DNA from: Scleromitrula shiraiana
Lineage: Eukaryota; Ascomycota; Leotiomycetes; Helotiales; Sclerotiniaceae
Direction: 5' to 3'
Length of the DNA: 64,000 bases
Assembly: GCA_028455995.1 (NCBI GenBank)
Contig: JABELC010000010.1
Location: 930,001 to 994,000 of the forward strand
Shown: positions 24,745 to 36,434 of the stretch, piece after piece
How the letters are laid out: each line of letters starts with the position of its first letter
Numbering within the stretch: position 1 is the stretch's first letter
Translations under genes and position numbers: made by a program
Notes under the pieces: generated by a model
The model's input: only the letters and a program-made list of their open reading frames with translations
Databases searched by the model: none
Told to the model about the DNA's origin: nothing

Positions 24745-26595
24745 GGGGTGCTATGGTCAGGGAATGAACATTGGTGAATGGGGATATTGGACCATGTCTT
24801 GAAGACTCGAAGTGAAGGTCTTTGAATGGGAACATATGGAGTGGGTATTAATAACGAATTTGAAAACGGATTATTTGGCTGGAGAGGATGGGTTTGTTCT
24901 TTTGGAAATTGGCGCAGTTCATTCGTGTTTAATAGTTTTTTCTACCTCTTTCCTTCATTATGAATTTTTATATTGAAATTCCAAGGTTGTACCAAATATC
25001 CTAATCGTTTGGTTTTATATTCATTACTTAAGTGATATATATTTTTCTGCCGATGATCTGGAAGCTATGACGGGTCTAAGCTTTTGATTGAAGTTCCATC
25101 CTCCTATTTGGGTGGATTGTTGAATTAATTGAAATATTCTGGAGAAAGAGTAAAATGACCAATGTGTTTGGTTTGGTTTCTCTAGTTGAGTTTGTGAGAT
25201 CTGGCGATCTGGCTATAAAGTATACCGGTGACGTCTTCTATATGGATAGGGCCATTATACCACAGAAGTGCAACTTTATCAAAGTCTCTACATGATGAGA
25301 TAGTAATAATCATATACTTTGGAGTTATTTAATCCTACATCCGAATAGCTTCAAGATCCAAACTTTTCATAAAACGTTATTTTCCCTTCAACGCTAGAGG
25401 GTTTTGGTTTAGACTTGTTTACTTGGTAGAGACTATCATACCTAAAGGTCTAGTGAAAGAGGGGTTTCCCGAGTACCCTAAAGCTTGAAATAATGGGTGC
25501 GGGTACCTGTTTATAGCGATGAGGATGGTGATATTAACTAACTTTGGAGGATACACCAACCGATACAGTAGATAATTCTAAAAACATTTAAAGAATGATA
25601 GATCTCAAGTAGACAAATTTGGAGAATGAAGAATCTAGAATGAATTTCTAAAGGTCTTGACGACCATATATCTCTCATATAACACTGCTTCATGTATATA
25701 TATATATATATATTATGATAATAATTGTACGGAATCAAATGATGATCTTCTCAAATTCTGGCTCGCACGATGACAGTATCAGAATGCTGATTTGTTGTTT
25801 GGACCGCCTTTTTTTCCATCTCCTAAAAATTGTAAAACAAACCCCTTGTGTTTCTAAAGAGAAGAGGCACTTTACACTTTACACTTTACTGTTGACGATG
25901 CAGCTCATCAATTTCAAATAGGGCCCTCTCTCCACTTGGTGCAGCAATTCGTCAAGAGGAACTGAAAATCTTTGTGGTACGAGCCCAGTTATTATTTTAG
26001 TACCCCCAATGACCCTGTAAGGAAACACTGGCCACTACTACTTCCGTACTACTCTTTTTTTCCCTCCCACTGAACGGATGCACACTCATCCATATCTATC
26101 TATCCATTCACCCCCATCCATCCACTCACTCATTTACCTCCCTCAGCGATTGATTTGCTTTTTTCACCGCCCTGCTCTCTCTCTCTCTCCTCTCTCCTCT
26201 CCTCTCTCCTCTCTCCTCTCTACCTCTACCTCTACCTCTACCTTTACCTCTACCTTTACCTCAAAAAGTCCAATCCACCTTCATTCTACGGAACTTATTA
26301 CATACCCACATTCGTTTTTTTGAATCGAATCCGGATCTTTACTCTACTACTTAGGTACTTAGGTATATCCTCCTATTATATTATTTCGTTTATCAAAGAG
26401 GAAGAAAGCTATTCTATGATCTATTCATTCATTTGAAAACTAGATTCGGAGGACAATTGGAAGAAAAATATAGTTCTCCCATATTTTTCATCCAATTGAA
26501 CTTTTGATATTCAACAAAAACCCACCCCTCAATCAAAAAAATACTACCTTTACACCTTTCCCCCCCCAACCTCTCCTTTGTGTCTCGAGTTCGCC
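24745..26595. other. Intergenic 1.85 kb, no gene seen
   Basis: Between two rightward genes. It contains a TA run near 25696-25712 and a pyrimidine block near 26180-26265. Short open frames appear random. Confidence 0.55.
26180..26265 (+). repeat. Pyrimidine repeat block (CTCTCC then CTACCT/TTACCT)
   Basis: Nearly pure CT sequence: CTCTC and CTCTCC units, then CTCTAC or TTTACC hexamers. It lies about 330-415 bp before the ceramide synthase start codon, probably in its promoter or leader. Confidence 0.8.
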
Positions 26596-28254
26596 ATGAA
26601 CCAAAATTTCCCAACAGATTCAATACAAGATGCGAAATCTGAAGCCGCGCAAGATTGGAGCCAGAAACCCGGCGAAGATGTCATTAGTATAGAACAGAAA
26701 TTTCTCGATTCAACTCGTTATCCACCTCCTCCAATGGGGAAAAGAAAAGTCAAGAGAAAAGATGATGGGCCTCTAGAAATCGTCTGCGGATGGGTTGTGG
26801 AACATCAAATTGGTACGGAGATTTTTCCCTACCATCTTTTTGTTTGAGAAGATTTTCTTGTTTCTAACCAACCATCTTCTTTGCTTTTAGGGTTATCTGT
26901 CAATCTTCTGATGTTACTTTCCTTAACGCATATCTGTTTTCCTAGAGCCCGTCGACATACTCGCAAATTCTTCGAACTTTCCTACTATAATCCGGAATCG
27001 GGCGAGTACTGCGCGGGCTGGAATGATGCCTGGATGGTGTTTTATTGGATTGTAGTTTTCACGGGTCTTCGTGCTGCTATTATGGATTATGTGTTGATGC
27101 CACTGGCGAAGAAGGGTGGTGTGAAGACGCAAAAGGATATGGTTAGGTTTGCTGAGCAGGCTTGGCTTCTGGTCTATTATTCTGTATTTTGGACATTGGG
27201 AATGGTTTGTTGTGATTTACTTGTGGAAATGGCTCTTTACTAACATTTCATTAGTATATATATGTCAACTCGGATTACTGGCTAAACATGAGTGAGCTCT
27301 GGACTAATTGGCCAGATAGAGAAATTGGTGGACTTCAAAAATGGTATATTCTCGTGCAATATGCGTTTTGGTTGCAACAAATTATGGTTATCAATATCGA
27401 GGAGCGTCGTAAAGATCATTGGCAAATGTTCACCCATCACATTGTTACGACTTTCTTGATCTTCACAAGTTATGGTTACCATCAAACGAAAGTTGCAAAT
27501 GTAATCCTATGTTTGATGGACGTGGTGGATATTTTCTTTCCGGTATGAACCCCTCGAGCTTTTATCTATTTGACAAAAACTAAAAAAATATGTCTAGGTT
27601 GCAAAATGTCTCAAATATCTGGGCTACGATACTTTGTGTGATATCGCTTTTGGTGTTTTCATGATGTCCTGGGTGGCAGCTCGTCACGTTTTCTACCTCA
27701 TGATTTGCTACTCCGTATGGGCTGATATCCCCCGCATCATCAACTACGGCTGCTACCGCGGCAAGAACGGTGCCATTTCCGGACCATTCCCAGCGCCCGA
27801 CAGCATCGGCCATATCTTCACACCGTTCCGCGACCCCGAGGGAACCGTTTGCTGGGACAATCAAATCAAATGGGGATTTCTAAGCGCGTTATTATTCCTC
27901 CAGGGAATCACTCTCATGTGGTTCTACATGATCATCAAAGTCGCCATTCGAGTTATCAAGGGCGGGCAGGCGGATGATATACGCAGCGAAGATGAATGTG
28001 AAGATAACGAATGTGATAACGAAGACGAGGAGGTTCACCTCGTTGAGAAAGTTGTGGCGGAGGAAATTCACCAGTTCGATGGTGAACCGTATGAGGAGGA
28101 GGTGGGCGTGGAGGAGCTAAATTTAAAGGGGAGGACGTCGTCGAGAAGTTTGAGATATAAAAAGAATTCGAGTAGTGCGAGTGGGGTGAGTATTCCGGGT
28201 CATAGTGATAGAAAGGAATTGTTGGGCAGGATTGGCTGTGATAAAGGCGTTTGA
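26596..28254 (+). CDS. Ceramide synthase, Lag1/Lac1 family (TLC domain)
   Basis: Four exons: 26596-26812, 26891-27204, 27255-27542, 27598-28254 (491 aa). After a soluble N-terminus and a basic patch (MGKRKVKRK) comes a first membrane segment, then the TLC domain: FWTLGMYIYVNSDYWLN, FWLQQIMVINIEERRKDHW, the paired histidines in MFTHHIVTTFLI, then LMDVVDIFFPVAKCLKYLG. The histidine pair and following Asp residues are the catalytic signature for N-acylation of sphingoid bases with acyl-CoA in the ER membrane. The C-terminal 95 residues form a very acidic cytosolic tail (DECEDNECDNEDEE) ending in a Ser-rich basic stretch. Filamentous fungi have two such enzymes (BarA and LagA types); I cannot tell which this is. 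The start was chosen as the first ATG in frame. Confidence 0.93.
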
Positions 28255-30907
28255 TTGATTGATTGGTATGATCTGCAATGGAATGCAATGAATAGGGGAA
28301 AGGGAATTTTTCTGTGTTATGTTGTGTTATGTTAAAAGAATGGGCGAGGAATCGATCAATCGTATCGTATCGTATCATATGGTCGGTTTGATTTTAATGA
28401 TTGGTATGGTATGTTATGGTACGTATGGTTCGGTATACTATATGTCAATGATATGCATGGAATATTTTTTTTTCGCTTCTCCCTTTTCATCTATTCATCT
28501 ATTCATCTACTGTAGAATTTCCAAAGAAAGTTTTGAGAAGAGAATGGGGGGGGGTTTTTTTTTTTCGAATTTACACTTTTGATTTTTGGGCTTTTGGGGA
28601 GAATGAATGGATGTGATATGAGATATGATTTTTGAATTCTTTTTATTTTTATTTTATATTATTTTTTTTGGGAATGGTGGATATGGATATGGATACTTTT
28701 ATATGTGTGTTTGTGTGTGTGTATGTGTGTATCTCACTTCCATGATATATCTATCTATTTAAATTTCGAATAATAGCATAATATAATATATTCCTTTTAG
28801 GAACATCTACTTATTATGGATAGTTAATTGATCAACTAATTAACCCATTAATTAACTAATTAACTAATTGATTGATTGATTGATTGATAAAAATGGGGTT
28901 CTATGGAAGTCATCAATAAGATGAGATTCGGGGCACTGTCATTTATTTATATGTGCATGTCCTATATATCTCCTGAAGCTGAATATCTATCTATATCTGG
29001 GAGATTGGCTGTGCTTATCTTGGTTTTTTGGGGAGGGGGGATTATATTATATGGGCAGGGGCATGGATGGATTGGAGTTGGAGTAGAGATGGGTGTGGAT
29101 GTGAATTTGTTTGTTTGTGCTGGATTGCTTGAGGATGTTTGTGGTGATAGATAGGTAGATAGTGTATCTTTTTATACAAGGACTTCATTTGCCATTTGCG
29201 AGATGAATGATTAGAAGGAGATGAGCGATTAGAAGAGAAGAGAAGAGAAGAGAAGCGGAGATGTTTGTTGGAAGATAAATCAATAAGTAGAATTAGGGCT
29301 AGGTCAATTTAGGACAGACAATATAATACAATATAATACAATACAATACAATATCTATCAACCCACTTATACATACAGATATTTAAGATGAAGATCCAAT
29401 ATCCAAAATCCAAAAATCCAAAATCCAACTCCACAATCTCCCAATCCCATCAATAGATAAGATAAACAAAACGAATATCTACTCCCCTCCACCTCCCCCC
29501 TCATACTCATACTCATCTCATCATTCATCCATCCATTCAAATCCACATCCACATCCACATCTTTAAACAAGCAAGATGATACCAATAAAATCTCCACGTT
29601 TCCCACGTTACATTCATTGTATGCTATGCTATGCTATATCTCTCTCCGGAATTTTAATTTTCTCCTGCCATTTCCATATCCAGCTGCTGAGTTTTATTAA
29701 GTAAGATTAGTTGCTAATTAGCTGGTAATTGGATTGGGATATTCATTTATATCTACTTTCCATCCATCCACTAGCATGTAGTTGTCATCGAAACCTAGAC
29801 TTTAAATAACCTACCTCGAATCAAATCCTCACAAATTCAATACGGATTGATCAGTTTTGAGTTTCAAACCCATATTCATATTCATATTCATCTTCATCTT
29901 CATCTTCTATCTCTATTCTCGGTTCTTTACATCCATCTTGTTTTATAATTTGTAGTTTGTATTGTATTGTGTTGTATAGTATACTACAGTACCGTACTTA
30001 TTTAACCGAATCAACATCCCATCCCATCCCATCCCAAGCCAAGCCAAGCCAAGCCAAACCAAATCAAACCAAACCAAATCAACCCATGCCATACTATATC
30101 ATTCACCCAACCAGGCCAACCTGCCCCCAAATCCACACCATTCTCCTCAATTCAACGTCAAGTTCCGTTCCGTTCCTTCCATCCCCACAGTCCACTCAAT
30201 GATGCTCATCTCACCCTCCTAATCTCTCTTGCAGCACAAGAGAAAAGAAGAAAAGAAGCCAGCACCATAGATGGTGCTCAGGAAGAGCAAACCTATCCAT
30301 TCATCCATCCACCCATTTACCCATTTACCCATTCACCCGTCCACCATTCACTCTCCAAAACTGCAAGATATTAACCAGACGACTATGTAATACTATCATC
30401 CATCCATCCATCCATTTATCACCACACAAAATCAAAAACACACAAAGGCAGACACATACAAACACAAACACATATACATACACATACAACAAAACAAGAA
30501 TAGCAGGACAAAAAAACTACGTGACGTGTATGTAAGCCATAGCCATGCATGAGCAAACAAGAAGAGAAGAACGCACGCACGCACGAACGCAATAGTATCA
30601 GCCAAAAAAAGAATCAGAAAATAAAATAAAATAAGATAAAATAAAATATGAAAATCCCCAACCTCTCTCACACACTAGAACGAAGACGAGGACGAAAAAA
30701 AACCCAATCGTGACACATTGACTTGATTACATTAACTCCAAACCGAAAAAAAACCCCGAACCGGTTATCCCATTCCATTTATTTGAGGAGGAAAAAACCT
30801 CTGAATATAATCCCAATCCTATCCCTACATACGAAAAAAAACCAGCTATGTGGTATGTTTGTTATAGCTGCTTTTTTATGATTTCCTTCTCCACCTCACC
30901 TATCTAT
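28255..30907. other. Convergent spacer of 2.65 kb, rich in simple repeats
   Basis: Between the ceramide synthase and Sho1 genes, which point towards each other. It holds TTAAT/TGAT repeats (28830-28890), AATAC pentamers (29318-29352), CCCAT/CCAAG/CCAAA pentamers (30015-30080), CATC tetramers (30295-30415) and AAAAT units (30615-30650). No open frame looks coding. Confidence 0.6.
30015..30080. repeat. Graded pentamer repeat (CCCAT, CCAAG, CCAAA)
   Basis: Tandem pentamers drift from CCCAT through CCAAG to CCAAA along 65 bp, which suggests stepwise slippage with point changes. Confidence 0.8.
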
Positions 30908-32028
30908 TCATAATAAGATCAGGTAATTTGAAGGTGCTATTCCCGTATCTCCATTTTCTTTCTTCGCTTGCCACCATCTTCCGCTTACATCTGATACTTC
31001 TAAAATTTCATGTTTTGCGAAACTAATCTCGTTCGCATCATCCGGGTTGGCATCATAAGAATAGATGGCCTTCGCTCGGTATGGATATTCTGTAGGTTGA
31101 ACGACTTCTGCTGCCGTGGGCTCTGAACTCATTTGCCCACTTGCTCCGAAATTGCTGGGGCCATTTCCGAATTTTGGTGCCGATGAATTTCGATCAGCTC
31201 CGGCTGCTCCTCCGGGAAATCCTGCTACTGGTGAGGATGTCTCAAAGCCTCCTAATTGTGCCGATGTATACATTTGTGGTGGTATGTTTGAAGAGATTGA
31301 AGTATCTGGACGTCCACTTCCATACCCATTGCCGTAGTTAGTCGACATTCCCCTGCCACCTGATGATACTCTATGATCTTTGTGAAGGGCGAATGAATCA
31401 AGGTATGCTCGAGGTACAGCGGAAGGTGTTGATCCAAAATAGAAGATCCACACAATCTATATCAATGTCAGAAAAAGTACAAAAGTGTTTTCGAGAGTAA
31501 TCCTTACAGATACCATAGATAGTAGTATATGTCCTGCTGCTGTTGCTTCCTTGGCTCCATTCGAGGAATAAATGAACGAATTAACGGATGAACTGGTGAG
31601 TACTAGACCAGTGGCCAAGAACCCTACGATAGCCACATGATAAGTTTGAGTTGTGTCTGATGCTATCACGACAAATACGCCTATTATGCAGCACAACATA
31701 TATGCAATGGCAAACCATGAATAATTTGGAAACCTATCACCAGCGGCGTGGGATATTGTTGATATTATTGATCCAACGAAAGCAATAAGCCATGCAAGCT
31801 ATTAAAAGCATTGTGTCAGTAACAATTCCTCGTATATTATCTGGCGCAGTAGATATCAAGATCTCTCCGATAACATACCAAAGCAATTGATATGGTAGCC
31901 AGCGCAAATGGATCTCCCAATATATTATCCATACTCAATCCACGCATGGCCGCCGTCCTCCTTCCCTTGTAATCTGATTGACCGTTCATATTGCCTAGTG
32001 ATGGAGAATTTAACGATCCGTAAGGCAT
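30908..32028 (-). CDS. SHO1: Sho1 osmosensor (four membrane segments, C-terminal SH3)
   Basis: Three exons: 32028-31879, 31798-31508, 31456-30908 (329 aa). After about 35 residues the segment [20 protein letters not shown] begins the membrane part; four hydrophobic segments follow, the last ending [17 protein letters not shown] Gly/Ser/Pro-rich linker leads to a C-terminal SH3 domain: [20 protein letters not shown] with the ALYDY-like motif, then [20 protein letters not shown] with the paired Trp and the SNY motif. Sho1 localises to sites of polarised growth and recruits Pbs2, Ste11 and Cdc42 in the HOG osmostress branch and in filamentous or invasive growth; in plant-pathogenic fungi it contributes to surface sensing. 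Both introns fall within the membrane region. Confidence 0.96.
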
Positions 32029-35000
32029 AAGTGAAGGTCAATAATAAGTGGTGTTTTATGTAAATATTAAACCCGGCGCGGAATTATCGCAACTATGGGC
32101 ATTCGATTCAATCGATCAATTGTGATTTTGAATATGAACAGAAGTAAAAAGTAACCCAGATATCGAAGAATTTCATAGAAAAAGATAGGTAGGTAGCGTC
32201 TTTGAAATGATGTTTCAGCTGCGGTGACTGAATTACGATACGGATCCTTAGGAGTTCTAAAGCTAGAATTGCGATCTTCGTTTTACCGCAACGCTTTTTT
32301 TGAAAGGTGAATATCGTGATTCAAGCTAACCACAGTCCAGCAGCAGTAGCAAACTTATCCGAAAATAATAAACAAGAAACCAATATCACAAGTGGTGTTA
32401 GGATCCGTCGAAGGAGTGTGATGAAAAGTCGAAGAGGGTGGTACTGTGATGGTGGGTGATGGTGGGTGGTGGTGGTGGTGGGGAGTTTGGGGGATGAAAA
32501 GGGGATGAGTCGCAGCAGGAAGCACGAGAATTGAAAAGTAGATGATAGATTGTGGAGGGTACCTCTAGATTTCAATGAGAGCGAATTGAATTAATTTGTG
32601 TAAGAGAGAGAGAGAGAGAGAGAGAAAAGAAGAGGTGTGTGCAAGGTCCTGACGAAGGAGAAAAAATGAATGGATGTGGCCAGGAGGAGTACAGAAGAAG
32701 AGAAGGTAGTTAGTATTGAGGATGGGATTGAAAAGAGAGTAGTAGTAGGAGAGAGGAGAGGAGAGGAGAAGAGAATTGGACTGGACTGGTGAGACGTACG
32801 CAAATTGATACGCAAAAAAATAATGGGTGAAAATAATAATAAGATTGGTAGAGATGGATGAATTGAGATGCCCAGGTTCCGGGTTATTAGTAAGGTTATT
32901 TTATTAGTATTTAGACCCGATTTGATTTAACTTTCCTCAAGGCTTGGGCTTTTTTTTTTATTTTTTACGCTTTTTTTATTATCTACGTATTTTTCTAATT
33001 GATTTGATAGATAGAGGAATTGCACTGCTTACTATTTATCTATAAGTAGATTTTTATATGAGGAAGATGGTACCACAAGATTGAATTCATATGAGAATGA
33101 GAAGACATGAAGTTTCCAAAATTCTAGATTTAACTTCTAACTTATTATTATTATTATTATCATTTTATTATTCTACGAATACCCGCAACTTTAACGGACC
33201 AGAAACAAAAGGCTTATTAGTAGGCCAAAGGGTTCAACCTTATAGAGTAATCTTAACGGGGCTCTACCGTTCTAAGTACTATTTACACACTAAGCAAATC
33301 CTTATAAAAAAAATTAGATACTTACAAAAATCCTATTGTGACTCTACATGATATCTTGATACAATACTTGTGATATATCCTCGTTTTATTTCTATCAATC
33401 TATCAATCAATAGCGTTGTCAATAAGTAATGAGTAAACAATCCATTCTCCATCAATCCGTTCATTCATTGCTTGGTAAAACCACCCGATGGCCTAGACCA
33501 AAAGGTACCCGCCTTCCCCGTATTTAATAACTGGGCAATGGGCATTCATTAATCGTTAATTACTCGTTACTAGACGATTATAGCATATCGGGTGGCTCTA
33601 GTTGCAATAATTTTGGGATATTTCAGGTACAAGTGTGGACTTTCCACGCTTCTTTTAGTTCTAGTTGTCACTACTGTACATAACAACAATATCTTCTCCA
33701 CCTAGACATATGTTTCTGTAGCAATATTTCATACATACAATTCGTCATGCAGGAGAAGCTCATAAGGCTCATCAATTGATCTATCCAACCATCTTTAAAA
33801 GAGTTTTCAGATATCGAGAGCTCTAGTGGGCTCCTCTATCCGTCGTATACATGCATGCATGGGCATGGTGGTGCGTGATTGTTCTCATCTCCTTCGCCAC
33901 TTATTTCTATTGGTTTGGTTGGGTTCGGGTCAAGGATCTACAACCGTATGCTCTGGACCACCCTTACACCCATTCCCTCCCTACCTCATTAAGTTTGAAA
34001 AGAAATTTCATCCCGATAGTCCACGTTTCATAATTCTCACTCCTTGGATATAGTAGTTGAAATCCATTGATATTCCTTACATCCCGTAGACAATCTGCTT
34101 GTGAACTCAACTTGCAGACAGTAGGTAAGTTACACAGACTTGAGAGCAAATCAAGACCATACAGAACAAGATATGCAAGATGAAGACGTCAAAGTCTTGT
34201 ATCTCTAATGGCTCGGAACCCAATAACTGGTTAAGAAGATACAGTTAGGTTTAGGTATGACATCAATAATTCAACGTCGCGACGATATGAAACGAAAAGA
34301 ACTTTTCTTACCGTGTTACACACGCGGTTAGATATATGTCAAAAAACTTACCTGGAGAGTTTCAAATCCTATTGATGATGACGATATCATAGAACTTATG
34401 AACGTGGAAAGAATTCCTATGGATCAGGGATTTGAGGAACGAAGCCTTCTTTCTGCTAGGTAAGGACTTATAGGACCGATGACTTCATTGGGGTATGTAG
34501 TCCGGAGGTTTACTGGTTATTGTCGATATTATTTAACGGTAGCACAAATAAGAAGATCGTTCTCCTTTCCTTCTCTTTTCACTTCTTTCCCCTCTAATTG
34601 AATTTGCATTTCGCCGTTACATTGTTCTCTCGAGACCGATGGTATCATCAACGCCATGAACGAACATCATCGGAGAGTTTTTAGAATTTAGAACCCACAA
34701 ATTCTACAAAACACGCTCTTGACATTTGTTGTCAAACGATAAAAGTAACCATAGTAACGCATACACAATGACATATAGTTCCTAATTATTGGAACACGTT
34801 TTATGAAAAGCTTCGATGTAATAGCATAATATCTAAGTACCGGAGACATTTACCCTCGGACTGTTTATTGATTCAAAATACAGGCGTTCATCTCTTCATT
34901 CAAGGAAATCTTTTGGGTCATACAAAAGATGCTCCAGAAAGATCTATCGATAATACATGGTACTCGGACGTTTACCCCCTTCCTGAGACGCGGACCACAC

Positions 35001-35279
35001 AACCTCCGGGGCTCTTCCATCTTCTTTAGAAATACAATAGTATGGCCATGCAATGACGACCTTCTCTATTGGATGTAAAGATATCCAGCCCATTATTACC
35101 GGTATTATTTTGGCATGCTGATATTGCTTTGACCCAACGGCTTTCTCACCCATCTTCTCGATGATGAGGCCTAGCTCGAACGGCTGCTCTCCACACCGGA
35201 AAATCGCTCTCTAGTTTCTCAAACAATCAATAAGTTCAACCCTAATTATGCAGTAAAAAAACAAGCATTTAACCCCTCC
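32029..35279. other. Gene-poor stretch of 3.25 kb
   Basis: Upstream of Sho1 and downstream of dynactin p24. It contains a perfect GA dinucleotide run near 32604-32626, GGTGGT repeats near 32450-32480, and the motif AAACCACCCGAT (33478-33489) with its inverted partner ATCGGGTGG (33587-33595). Short open frames are not protein-like. Confidence 0.55.
32604..32626. repeat. GA dinucleotide microsatellite
   Basis: About eleven uninterrupted GA units, some 580 bp upstream of the Sho1 start codon. Confidence 0.85.
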
Positions 35280-35958
35280 TCATGCCATATCATCATCCAT
35301 CCGCTTAACTAATGCCGCTCTCCGGACCTTCTGCTCCACACTCTGTACTCTCCCTTCCAGCTCCGCCCAAGTCTCACCCGTCCTCAATACATCAACCGCG
35401 TACCACCGCTGAACCACAGCCGCAGTTCTCTGTCTCAACGCAGCTATATCCGCATTCTGAGCTGCTTGAAGAGCCTCGACTTTTGCGATCCGAGGCTGTA
35501 AATTGATGAGCTGGGTGGAGAGTTCGGCTGTTGGGACGGGCACGTCGAGAATTGAGGTTAATCGGGAAGCGGTCGCTGGATATGAGCTGGCAGATGCGAA
35601 AACAATTGATAGGAGTTCTGATTGATCGAGTGTTGTGGGTAGATCGCCGGGGGTGATGGATTGGAAGAGATCGGGATATTTTGCATCTGTGATGTATATA
35701 TTAGTGATGGGGACTTAAAATGATAAATAGCATAGTAATTTACTCACGTAAACTCAATAATTCTTGGACGACTCTTGATTTTGACGCAAGGAGGTGTAGA
35801 GCATGTTCTAGATCCGATAGTCGTTCGTATGCAGATGGTTCTGCTTCCGGAATAGAGGTACTTTCAATGTGACCGCAGACAGCATATTCAATTCTTTTGA
35901 GTCGCGCCTCCAAGTTATCAATTGTTTCTGAAGCTGTCTTATCGAATGTAGTATCCAT
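35280..35958 (-). CDS. Dynactin p24/p22 subunit (RO-10, DCTN3 family)
   Basis: Two exons: 35958-35748 and 35686-35280 (205 aa). The N-terminal segment IDNLEARLKRIEYAVCGHIE is the hallmark start of this small coiled-coil family, known in Neurospora as RO-10. Helical heptads follow (YERLSDLEHALHLLASKSRVV), then HAKYPDLFQSI, and the C-terminal half is again coiled coil (LINLQPRIAKVEALQAAQNAD, QRWYAVDVL). The protein sits in the dynactin shoulder with p150 and p50 and is needed for dynein-driven nuclear positioning. The start is the first ATG. It diverges from the amino-acid transporter gene, leaving a 476 bp promoter between them. Confidence 0.9.
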
Positions 35959-36434
35959 TGCCAAACAATTACATTTGATGGAAATCGAAAATTGGTGAAT
36001 CTGGGGAAAGGAGACCAGAAAGTTGCATCAATAGAGCTAACTAGTATGCTGCAAGGCTGATAAGATAGGATAGGATCGCCATGGCTTGAGCTTGGCGCGC
36101 CGAATCCCGGCTAAATCCTACACCACATTTCTAATTATTACTGGTGCTAAATTAGATGAGAGTAGTGATAGATTGCGAGACCTCCACCTCTGGGCAAAAG
36201 TTACCTGTCCGTATATATTGATCTGTCTCCAAGAAAAATTACGACATTTGAGGAGAACAAACGACAGCTATAGCTTTCGATCAACGCCGGACAATGTTGG
36301 TGTTGTGAAAGATATAGAGAGATTCAGGACAGTTCTGCCAACAACTCCTCAAACGAACAATTTTTGTGCGGTTTCAAAACACTCTTTTCACCGATATTTA
36401 TATAAAAAGAGGAGAGTAGGATCGAATCATCACG
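35959..36434. promoter_or_regulatory. Divergent promoter region (dynactin p24 / amino-acid transporter)
   Basis: 476 bp between two start codons. It contains a GGCGCGCC palindrome near 36096-36103. The open frame over 36086-36472 overlaps the transporter start in a different frame and is not credible. Confidence 0.45.

Noticed and set aside
28830..28890. TTAAT/TGAT-rich tract considered as a CRISPR-like or regulatory array
   Set aside because: It is a plain slippage repeat without spacers.
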